Shown here: positions 34,689 to 41,899 of the stretch, piece by piece
Layout: each line of letters begins with the position of its first letter
Position numbering within the stretch: position 1 is the first letter of the stretch
Assembly: GCF_014203225.1 (NCBI RefSeq)
Contig: NZ_JACHIO010000029.1
Coordinates: forward strand, 16,349 to 80,348
Length of the DNA: 64,000 nucleotides
Reading direction: 5' to 3'
Origin: Granulicella mallensis
Lineage (GTDB): Bacteria > Acidobacteriota > Terriglobia > Terriglobales > Acidobacteriaceae
The notes under the pieces: generated by a model
Told to the model about the DNA's origin: nothing
Seen by the model: the letters and a program-made list of their open reading frames with translations, nothing else
The model's database searches: none
Position numbers and translations under genes: made by a program

Positions 34689-36221
34689 TCAATCGATATC
34701 GAAGCTGACACCCTGCGCCAGAGGAAGTTCGGTTCCGTAGTTGATGGTGTTGGTGGCGCGACGCATGTACTGCTTCCACGCGTCAGAGCCGGATTCGCGG
34801 CCACCACCTGTTTCCTTCTCTCCACCAAATGCGCCGCCGATCTCCGCGCCTGAAGTGCCGATGTTTACATTTGCGATGCCGCAATCGGAACCGGTTGCAG
34901 AGAGGAAGCGCTCCGCCTCGCGCACGTTCAGGGTAAAGATCGATGAAGACAATCCTTGCGGAACGCTGTTGTGCAACGCGATGGCGTCCTCCAGTTCCCG
35001 GTACTTGAGCACGTAGAGGATGGGAGCGAAGGTCTCGTGCCGCACGATGTCTGTCTGCGTGGCGATCTCAACCAATGCCGGCCGTACAAAGAAAGCCTGG
35101 GGAGTTTCGGAGAAGGAGATGCGCTCACCGCCGGTGATCTCTGCTCCATCGTGTCGCGCCTGCTCCAGCGCCTTCTGCATGGCGTTGAAAGCCCGCTCAT
35201 CGATCAGCGGGCCGACGAGAGTGCCAGCGTCGCGAGGATCGCCCACGACGACCGAGGCATAGATCTTTTTAAGTTGCGGTACGAGCGTATCGTAGACCGA
35301 TTCATGCACAAGGAGGCGGCGCAGGGACGTGCAGCGTTGCCCAGCCGTTCCCATGGCGGAGAACGCGATGGCTCGAACGGTCAGGTGCAGGTCAGCCGTC
35401 GGCGTGACGATGGCAGCATTGTTGCCACCGAGTTCAAGGATCGCGCGCGCAAATCGCGCCGCTAAACGTGGAGCAACGGCTCGTCCCATGGCGGTTGATC
35501 CGGTGGCCGAGACAAGAGGGACGAGCGGGGAAGTGACGAGCTGCTCGCCGAGGCTGACATCACCAAGAAGAAGTGTGGCGAGTCCCTCGGGAACACCGCC
35601 GAATTTTGCCGCGGCGCGTTGAAAAATTGCGTGCGTTGCGAGTGCGGTGAGCGGGGTTTTCTCCGAAGGCTTCCAGATCACGGCGTTGCCGCAGACCAGC
35701 GCCAGCGCGGCGTTCCAGGACCATACGGCGACAGGGAAGTTGAAGGCGGAGATAACACCGATGGCTCCGAGGGGATGCCATGTCTCCATCATGCGATGTG
35801 AGGGACGCTCTGAGGGCAGCGTGTGGCCGCCAACTTGTCGTGAGAGGCCTGCCGCGAAACCACAAATGTCGATCATCTCCTGCACTTCGCCTAAGCCTTC
35901 GGAGAGAATCTTTCCTGCTTCGATCGTCACCAGTCGCCCCAACTGGGGGAGGGCGGCGCGCAACTCATCCCCGAGGAGGCGAATCAGTTCGCCGCGCTTC
36001 GGCGCGGGCACGGTTCTCCATTCGAGATAGGCCTTATGTGCTTGAGCGATCGCTTCTGCTGTGGCCGAAGCCGTCGTTCTCGGCACCTGTGCAATCTCCT
36101 CGCCCGTGATGGGCGTGCGCACGATCAAATCGCCGTCTGAATAGGCCTGGAGCGGTACACCGAGTTGGGTCAGCAGTGCGCGGACTTCGTCTTTGATGGG
36201 CGTGGTTGCACTTGTGGTCAT
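34689..36221 (-). CDS. L-aminoadipate-semialdehyde / L-piperidine-6-carboxylate dehydrogenase (ALDH7 type)
   Basis: A 510-aa aldehyde dehydrogenase of the antiquitin class, which oxidises 2-aminoadipate 6-semialdehyde (in equilibrium with piperideine-6-carboxylate) to 2-aminoadipate in lysine breakdown. Diagnostic segments are FNFPVAVWSWNAALALVCGN, WKPSEKTPLTA, LELGGNNAAIV (base Glu), GTAGQRCTSLRRLLVHESVY (nucleophile Cys) and, most specific for ALDH7, GAEIGGAFGGEKETGGGRES followed by GSDAWKQYMRR. The start overlaps the stop of the upstream gene by 4 bp (36218-36221), so the two are translationally coupled. This family assignment is firmer than for most aldehyde dehydrogenases. Confidence 0.92.
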   Translation of the reverse strand: MTTSATTPIKDEVRALLTQLGVPLQAYSDGDLIVRTPITGEEIAQVPRTTASATAEAIAQAHKAYLEWRTVPAPKRGELIRLLGDELRAALPQLGRLVTIEAGKILSEGLGEVQEMIDICGFAAGLSRQVGGHTLPSERPSHRMMETWHPLGAIGVISAFNFPVAVWSWNAALALVCGNAVIWKPSEKTPLTALATHAIFQRAAAKFGGVPEGLATLLLGDVSLGEQLVTSPLVPLVSATGSTAMGRAVAPRLAARFARAILELGGNNAAIVTPTADLHLTVRAIAFSAMGTAGQRCTSLRRLLVHESVYDTLVPQLKKIYASVVVGDPRDAGTLVGPLIDERAFNAMQKALEQARHDGAEITGGERISFSETPQAFFVRPALVEIATQTDIVRHETFAPILYVLKYRELEDAIALHNSVPQGLSSSIFTLNVREAERFLSATGSDCGIANVNIGTSGAEIGGAFGGEKETGGGRESGSDAWKQYMRRATNTINYGTELPLAQGVSFDID

Positions 36222-39160
36222 GGGAGATTGCCACTTTCTACGTGATCGTTTCCAGAGGTGTTGGAAGTCTGTGCGAGAACTTCGGCAAGGTGCAGGGGCC
36301 TGGCACCCGTATTCTGCATCACCTGTTCGCAGCAGCTAAAGCCATCGCTCACGATTCTAGTTTCTTGAGATGCGTTTCGAACAGCGGGCAGCAGGACACG
36401 CTCTGCCAGCTTTTGCGAGATGTCGAACTTGTCTTTCTCAAAGCCGAAGGGACCAGCCATACCGCAACAGCCGGAGTCCAGGAGTGTTACCTGCGAGCCG
36501 GTGGCGCGGAGAAGGGTCATTTCATCGTTCATTCCCATGGTGGCACGGTGATGGCAGTGCCCATGCACAACAATCTTGCCAGTCAAAGAAGGCGGACGAT
36601 ACTCCGGAGCATATTTGACCAGGAATTCGCTCAGTAGAAACGTTTGCTCGCGGAGTTTGAGAGCGCGACCGTCATGCGGCAGCAAATTGGTGAGCTCGTC
36701 GCGGAAGACCGTCGCGCAACTTGGTTCGAGAACGACGATGGGAGTACCCTTTGCCAGTTGCGGTGACAGCGCATCGAGAACCTTGAGCAGATATTTCTTC
36801 GCCGTATCCAGCATCCCGAAGTCGTAAAGAGGCCGGCCGCAACAGAGATGTTGCGATGGAAGAAGGACTTTGAAGCCGGCTTCCGTCAGTACTTGGTGTG
36901 CCGCTCGCATGGTGGGTGGATGGAAGTAATTATTAAAGGTATCGGCCCAGAGAAATACCTCGGTGCCAGCGCCGCTCTTTGACTGCTGCTCACGGGTGAA
37001 TGGTTTGGCGAAGCGCGGAAAGCTTCGCTTGTGGTGGATGTGGAGCAGGGACTGCATGGTTCTACCGATGACCGGAGCGTTGTTGATCGCGTTCACTATG
37101 CCGGGAGCGAAGCTGGCGAGGCGCGCCCAGACATCGATCCTTCCGAAGGCATAGTGCGAAAGAGGCCGCAGGCGTCCTTCATAATGATGCGAAAGGAACT
37201 CGGACTTATACGTTGCCATATCGACGCTGACCGGGCACTCGCTCTTGCAGGCCTTGCAGGACAGGCAAAGATCCAGCGACTCTTTGACCTGCTTGTTCTT
37301 CCATCCCCCTTCGAGAACTTCGCCCTGCATCAGTTCCCACAGAAGATGTGCGCGGCCTCGCGTTGAGTGCATTTCCTCGCCCGTGGCCATAAAGCTGGGA
37401 CACATCGATCCAGCGTCTGTCTTTCGGCAAGCGCCGACACCGACGCAGCGAAGATTGGCTGAGGCGAAGGAGCCGTTATCTTCAAGCAGGGCGAAGTGCG
37501 TTTTGGGCTTCAGGGGTTTGTAGTCCGCGCCCAGACGGAGATCCTCATGAGGCTCGTGTGCGTCAATGAGCTTGCCCGGATTCATCTTGTTGGTGGGGTC
37601 CCAGACGCGTTTGAAGGCCCGGAACGCTTCCATCAATTCAGGACCGAACATCTTGGGCAGAAGAGCACCGCGTGCCTGTCCGTCACCATGCTCACCAGAG
37701 AGCGACCCTCCATGGGCGAGCGTGATTTCCGTTGCGCGATCCAGAAAACGGCGGAAAGACAGAATGCCGGCTTCGCTTTCGAGATCGAAGTCGTGGCGCA
37801 TGTGCACACAACCTTCGCCGAAATGACCGTACATCGGGCTGGTATAGCGGAACTCCTGCATCAGCGCATAAATGGAGCGCAGGTAGGAGCCAAGCTGCTT
37901 CGGGTCTACAGCAGAGTCGTCCCAACCCTCCCATCCTGTTCCTTTGCCCGGAACGAATACGGTGGCAGCGAGACCAGACTCGCGAATGTGCCAGATGCGC
38001 GAAGCCTCGACCGAGGTATAGATGCGAACAGAAGGAGGCTGCGGGAGTACCGCGACAGCGGCGGCGAGTTCCTGAGCTTTCCGATTCGCTTCGGCCTGGG
38101 TTGCGCCTCCGAATTCAACGATCAGAAAACCGTCACCGGAAGGAAGAAGCCCCAGGTCGTCCGCCGATTTCTGCTTACGGCGCATGGCATCGAGTAAGAG
38201 TCCATCCATGCCCTCGAGTCCAATGGGATGGTGTTCCAGAAGTGTGGGTACATTGTCGGCGGCAATGAAGATATCTTCGAAACCGATGCCCATCAGGGTG
38301 CGGAACTGCGGGCTATGTACCAGCTGCAGCGTCGCACCGAGGATGATGGCGCATGTTCCTTCGCTGCCCACAAGCGCGCGAGCGACATTGAAGCTGCCCT
38401 CCGGTAGCAGCTCGTCGAGGTTATAGCCAGAGACGCGGCGAGCGATCTTAGGGAAGCGAGCGCGAACCTGACCGGCGTAACTGGTAGCGAGTTGTTTTAG
38501 CGTTGTGTAAATCTCGCCCGTGCGCCCGCCCGCAGCGATCTGCTGCTCGAGCTCTGCTGCACTGGTCGGGCCCACAGTCATACGTGTGCCGTCATAAAGC
38601 AAGAGATCGAGCGACAGAATGTTATCGACCGTTTTGCCGCCCATCAGTGCGTGTACGCCGCAGGAGTTGTTGCCGATCATGCCGCCGATCGTGCATCGGC
38701 TGTGGGTAGCGGGGTCAGGCGCGAAGGTCAGGTGGAACTCTTCGGCTGCCTCGCGAACGCGGTCCAGGATGGCGCCCGGCTGAACATGGACGGTGCGTGC
38801 CACCGGGTCCACGGCAGACATGCGGTTCATGTACTTTGAGAAATCAAGCACGACGGCGAAGTTGCAGCCCTGACCTGCAAGACTTGTCCCAGCCCCGCGG
38901 GACAGTATCGGCGCATCGAAAGCTCGACATACAGCGACAGCCGCGACGACGTCTTCTTCATCAAGCGGAAGGACCAGGCCGATGGGAACCTGGCGATAGT
39001 TCGACGCATCCGTCGCGTACAAAGCCTTCGCCGCGGGGTCAAAACGTACTTCGCCGCGTACTTTTTTCCTGAGCTCCTTTTCAAGCTCGTCCGCGCCCGG
39101 AAACTGATCGCGGGCGCGGGCATGAGAGCTTGGCAAGAGAACGAGGGACGAGTTGGACAT
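36218..39160 (-). CDS. FAD/Fe-S dehydrogenase, D-2-hydroxyglutarate dehydrogenase-like (YdiJ type)
   Basis: A 980-aa fusion of three parts. First comes an FAD-binding domain of the vanillyl-alcohol-oxidase type (residues ~40-220; LSRGAGTSLAGQGCN, GMIGNNSCGVHALMGGKTVDN, VGSEGTCAI), then an FAD-oxidase C-terminal domain (~230-540, with YGHFGEGCVHMRHDFD and SGEHGDGQARG), a 4Fe-4S segment (~630-670; CRKTDAGSMCPSF and CLSCKACKSECPVSVD), and two CCG domains (~750-960; HLCCGRPLYDFG and LDSGCCGMAGPFGF). This layout is that of YdiJ and of some D-lactate dehydrogenases. Next to an HglS homologue the best guess is oxidation of D-2-hydroxyglutarate to 2-oxoglutarate. It begins 38 bp after hglS and overlaps the ALDH7 gene. 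Confidence 0.88.
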   Translation of the reverse strand: MSNSSLVLLPSSHARARDQFPGADELEKELRKKVRGEVRFDPAAKALYATDASNYRQVPIGLVLPLDEEDVVAAVAVCRAFDAPILSRGAGTSLAGQGCNFAVVLDFSKYMNRMSAVDPVARTVHVQPGAILDRVREAAEEFHLTFAPDPATHSRCTIGGMIGNNSCGVHALMGGKTVDNILSLDLLLYDGTRMTVGPTSAAELEQQIAAGGRTGEIYTTLKQLATSYAGQVRARFPKIARRVSGYNLDELLPEGSFNVARALVGSEGTCAIILGATLQLVHSPQFRTLMGIGFEDIFIAADNVPTLLEHHPIGLEGMDGLLLDAMRRKQKSADDLGLLPSGDGFLIVEFGGATQAEANRKAQELAAAVAVLPQPPSVRIYTSVEASRIWHIRESGLAATVFVPGKGTGWEGWDDSAVDPKQLGSYLRSIYALMQEFRYTSPMYGHFGEGCVHMRHDFDLESEAGILSFRRFLDRATEITLAHGGSLSGEHGDGQARGALLPKMFGPELMEAFRAFKRVWDPTNKMNPGKLIDAHEPHEDLRLGADYKPLKPKTHFALLEDNGSFASANLRCVGVGACRKTDAGSMCPSFMATGEEMHSTRGRAHLLWELMQGEVLEGGWKNKQVKESLDLCLSCKACKSECPVSVDMATYKSEFLSHHYEGRLRPLSHYAFGRIDVWARLASFAPGIVNAINNAPVIGRTMQSLLHIHHKRSFPRFAKPFTREQQSKSGAGTEVFLWADTFNNYFHPPTMRAAHQVLTEAGFKVLLPSQHLCCGRPLYDFGMLDTAKKYLLKVLDALSPQLAKGTPIVVLEPSCATVFRDELTNLLPHDGRALKLREQTFLLSEFLVKYAPEYRPPSLTGKIVVHGHCHHRATMGMNDEMTLLRATGSQVTLLDSGCCGMAGPFGFEKDKFDISQKLAERVLLPAVRNASQETRIVSDGFSCCEQVMQNTGARPLHLAEVLAQTSNTSGNDHVESGNLP

Positions 39161-39198
39161 TACAAAACGTTCTCCGGGTTACAGATGAAAGATGCGGC

Positions 39199-40236
39199 CT
39201 AGATCTTGGTATTAGCGGTCATCTTGAAGATGGCTTGCGCATTGGAGCTGTCAAAGCCAAGATCCAGGACTTTCTTGCCGTCGATCTCATCGGGTAAGGA
39301 TAACCGGGTAATGAACTCCAGGAATGACCCTGGGACTTCTTTCTCGACAACGCTTCCATCTTCCGCAAGGAACGGTCTCGAGACCTGAGCGGCGTGGAAC
39401 GCGGTCTGGCGCACTCTGCCCGATTGCGACTTCTCGACGGTAGCCTTCATGGGCTGTCCGAGCGCCTTCTGCTCGTCGGCAAGCGCATCTACATCCTCCA
39501 CGCGATCCGTAACGTGGTTGAAGACATTGCCTTCTGTCGATATCCATGCGGCTTCAGCGGACTCGTTCAAAAGAACGGCGTAGTCCGCAAGAGAAATGTT
39601 GCCATGCTGCCGGCCGAAGCAGGAAACCAGTACGGGAAGAAGCGCGGCGGCCTGGTCTACGCTGAGCGAATGCGACGACTCCAGCTCATCAAGCAGCGCC
39701 TTGGCTTTGTGAGTCAACGGATCGACCGAGCTCGAGACGATTCGGCCGAGCGCTTCCTGAAACTCGGATGAGAATCGCTCCGGGTGAAGTTCACTGATGA
39801 AGAACTGAGCGATTGCTTCCGGATACTCCACCTGTGCATAGGAGCGGCCTGTCATCTTAAGACGCTCAAGCGGATAAAGCCCCTTGAGAGAGTAGCCCAA
39901 AGGCTGGAGGATTCGCGTAATGGAGGCTTGTCCTGCGGGAAGTGCTCCCATGCCTTCCATCGCGATCGTGCGCACCGCTCCGTGATCATGCATCACGGTC
40001 CGGTTGTGAGCGAGGCAGTGCTGCACATATTTCCTGGCCGCAGGAACCCTCTCAATGAGATCTGCAAACAGCAGCATATTCAGAGCTTGCGCAATCACGG
40101 CACGGGAGACCTTCGCGCCTGACTCTATGCCCAGTTCTTCGTCGACGACGAGAACATTGGAAAGCTGCTTTGCTTTTTCGGGCCCGATAAGTACATCGAG
40201 CAATTCTTGCAGGGTGCTGTCAGTTTTGAGTTGCAT
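39199..40236 (-). CDS. hglS: 2-oxoadipate dioxygenase/decarboxylase HglS (DUF1338 family)
   Basis: A 345-aa non-heme Fe(II) enzyme of the DUF1338 family. HglS converts 2-oxoadipate with O2 to D-2-hydroxyglutarate and CO2 in Pseudomonas lysine catabolism. The signature HDHGAVRT lies at residues 83-90; His85 and Arg89 correspond by spacing to the metal His70 and substrate Arg74 of P. putida HglS as I recall them. FNHVTDRVED puts the second metal His at 241, exactly 156 residues later as in HglS, and SFLEFITR puts Glu307 as the third ligand. ATG 40236 follows GGGAGA; a longer frame to 40293 exists. It is the first gene of the minus-strand module and divergent from the LysR gene. Confidence 0.9.
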   Translation of the reverse strand: MQLKTDSTLQELLDVLIGPEKAKQLSNVLVVDEELGIESGAKVSRAVIAQALNMLLFADLIERVPAARKYVQHCLAHNRTVMHDHGAVRTIAMEGMGALPAGQASITRILQPLGYSLKGLYPLERLKMTGRSYAQVEYPEAIAQFFISELHPERFSSEFQEALGRIVSSSVDPLTHKAKALLDELESSHSLSVDQAAALLPVLVSCFGRQHGNISLADYAVLLNESAEAAWISTEGNVFNHVTDRVEDVDALADEQKALGQPMKATVEKSQSGRVRQTAFHAAQVSRPFLAEDGSVVEKEVPGSFLEFITRLSLPDEIDGKKVLDLGFDSSNAQAIFKMTANTKI

Positions 40237-40353
40237 GAGTGTTCTCCCTCTCAGGAAATGCATCGGCAAGGATGTTTCATCCGGCGGTGACAAGGATACG
40301 CATTGCCGTGCTTAATAGTCATCCCCCGCCCGGGGGAAAGTAAAATGTTATAG

Positions 40354-40371
40354 TTTCAGTACATTATGAAA
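40354..40371. promoter_or_regulatory. Putative LysR operator between hglS and lysR
   Basis: TTTCA-N8-TGAAA, an inverted repeat of the T-N11-A type bound by LysR-family regulators. It lies in the 165-bp divergent region, 31 bp before the lysR start, where autorepression and activation of hglS would both be possible. A GC palindrome CCCCCGCCCGGGGG lies near 40323-40336. Confidence 0.55.
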
Positions 40372-40401
40372 TTTAGGAATCAATAGCGAGGAGCTGCTGG
40401 G

Positions 40402-41334
40402 GTGACCCTGCTTCCATCACTCACCTGTCTTGAATCATTCGAGTGTGTCGCAAGGCATGGGAGCATCTCTCGCGCCGCCGCCGAACTGAATGTGACGCAG
40501 AGCGCGGTAAGCCGTCAAATTCTTCAACTGGAAGAGTTGCTGGATGTCGCCCTCTTTGAGCGAGTGCGGCAGCGTGTCGTGATCACGGACGCGGGGAAGA
40601 TCTACCTCAAAGACGTCAATCGGATCATGATTGACCTCAAGGATTCAACCAGCAAGATCATGGCATGCGGTGGGAGTCCGAGCATTCTCAACCTCGCGGT
40701 GCTGCCAACCTTTGCCACGCAATGGCTGGTGCCGAGACTCTCTATCTTCCTACGGAAAAATCCCGATGTCACCGTGAATTTCGCGACGCGCACGACACAG
40801 TTCGACTTCGAAACCGAGCCGTTCGATGCCGCAATTCACTATGGAATCGCGAGTTGGCCGGGTGCTGTGACGCACCACCTTATGGATGAAGACACGGTTG
40901 CTGTCTGCAGTCCGAAGTTCCAGGCGGCGAGCCGAATCAAGAAGCCGGCAGACCTGGTTGGAACAACGTTGCTGCATCAATCCACACGCGCTTCCGCCTG
41001 GGCCGAGTGGTTTTCCGTGTTGGGAGTCGACAACTCTCATCCCTTACGGGGTCCTCGTTTCGAGCAGTTTTCCATGATTGCGCAGGCCGCCGCCTGTGGA
41101 TTGGGCGTGGCGCTTTTACCGAAGCTCCTCATCGAAGACGAACTCGCCTCCGGGAAGCTGTCCCTGTTGTTCTCTCATTCGGTGAGGAGTGCCAATGCTT
41201 ATTATGTGGCAGTGCCGGAGAGCAAAATCTCATCACCCCTCGTAACCGCATTCACGCACTGGATCGTGCAGGAGTCAAAAAGCGCGGCACCTTCGGTAAT
41301 TCGCAAATCTCATAACTCATCCAAAAAATATTGA
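40402..41334 (+). CDS. LysR-family transcriptional regulator
   Basis: A 310-aa regulator. The N-terminal winged helix-turn-helix is clear (LTCLESFECVARHGSISRAA, then AELNVTQSAVSRQILQLEEL and LFERV), followed by the substrate-binding domain with LNLAVLPTFATQWLVPRLSIFL, the pattern of the GcvA/AmpR subgroup (P.FA.rWL.PRL..F). It ends with QAAACGLGVALLPKLLIEDELASGKL. Divergent from hglS and the downstream lysine-type genes, so it is probably their activator, with an amino acid or oxo-acid as the inducer. GTG 40402 has GGAG at 9 nt. It converges with argR across a hairpin at 41356-41392. Confidence 0.9.
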   Translation: MTLLPSLTCLESFECVARHGSISRAAAELNVTQSAVSRQILQLEELLDVALFERVRQRVVITDAGKIYLKDVNRIMIDLKDSTSKIMACGGSPSILNLAVLPTFATQWLVPRLSIFLRKNPDVTVNFATRTTQFDFETEPFDAAIHYGIASWPGAVTHHLMDEDTVAVCSPKFQAASRIKKPADLVGTTLLHQSTRASAWAEWFSVLGVDNSHPLRGPRFEQFSMIAQAAACGLGVALLPKLLIEDELASGKLSLLFSHSVRSANAYYVAVPESKISSPLVTAFTHWIVQESKSAAPSVIRKSHNSSKKY

Positions 41335-41355
41335 TACTGAACTTTGTCGCTTCTG

Positions 41356-41392
41356 CGTCCTATGTCCTGGTCCACGCCTATCGCATAGGACG
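41356..41392. terminator. Hairpin between convergent lysR and argR
   Basis: CGTCCTATG and CATAGGACG, 9-bp arms with a 19-nt loop, between two stop codons 74 bp apart. There is no strong T-run. Confidence 0.45.
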
Positions 41393-41407
41393 GATGTCTG
41401 GCTCACT

Positions 41408-41899
41408 TCAGTTGATGTAAGACTCCAGCCTCGTCTGCAGTTCCGCTGCGCGTTCCCCATCCAGACAGACGATCAGTACTGTATCGTCTCCAGCAACCGT
41501 TCCCACCACGATCTCCCACTCTTCCCGGTCTACACTCGCAGCCACCGGTTGCGCACCGCCTGTTCTCGTCAGCACGATCAACAGGTTCCCAGCTCGTCTT
41601 ACGCGAACAGCGAAGTTCTGAATTACGCCTTCGATTTTTGGATGAGTGTCGTCTTCTTCCTGACCGTTGGCCTTTGGAAGTTCATATCCACTTGCGCCCT
41701 TCAGCAGCTTCAATTCGCGAATATCGCGGGATAATGTTGCCTGTGCCACATGAATCCCGCGCCCGGCTAACTTCCGGCGGAGCATGTCCTGATTCATCAC
41801 GCCCCGTTCGTTCAACACCTCACGAATCGCGTTTTGGCGCATGGCTTTTAACTTGCCACTATAGATCGGATTGGTCGATATGATGCTCACACCGTGCAT
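41408..41899 (-). CDS. argR: Arginine repressor ArgR
   Basis: A 163-aa ArgR/AhrC protein. It forms hexamers that bind ARG boxes when arginine is present, repressing synthesis and activating breakdown. The N-terminal winged helix is KAMRQNAIREVLNERGVMNQ, then DMLRRKLAGRGIHVAQATLS and RDIRELKLLK (the SRDIREL segment is diagnostic). The C-terminal arginine-binding and trimer part contains LLIVLTRTGGAQPVAASVDR and GTVAGDDTVLIV. The ATG overlaps the end of the upstream fusion gene by 13 bp, so both are on one transcript and the repressor is likely autoregulated through the ARG box at 44044. ATG at residue 20 is a possible alternative start. Confidence 0.93.
   Translation of the reverse strand: MHGVSIISTNPIYSGKLKAMRQNAIREVLNERGVMNQDMLRRKLAGRGIHVAQATLSRDIRELKLLKGASGYELPKANGQEEDDTHPKIEGVIQNFAVRVRRAGNLLIVLTRTGGAQPVAASVDREEWEIVVGTVAGDDTVLIVCLDGERAAELQTRLESYIN

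Noticed and set aside
36206..38197. Several plus-strand frames (143 to 233 aa) opposite the FAD/Fe-S gene
   Set aside because: They are shadows; the minus-strand gene has continuous family similarity over 980 residues.
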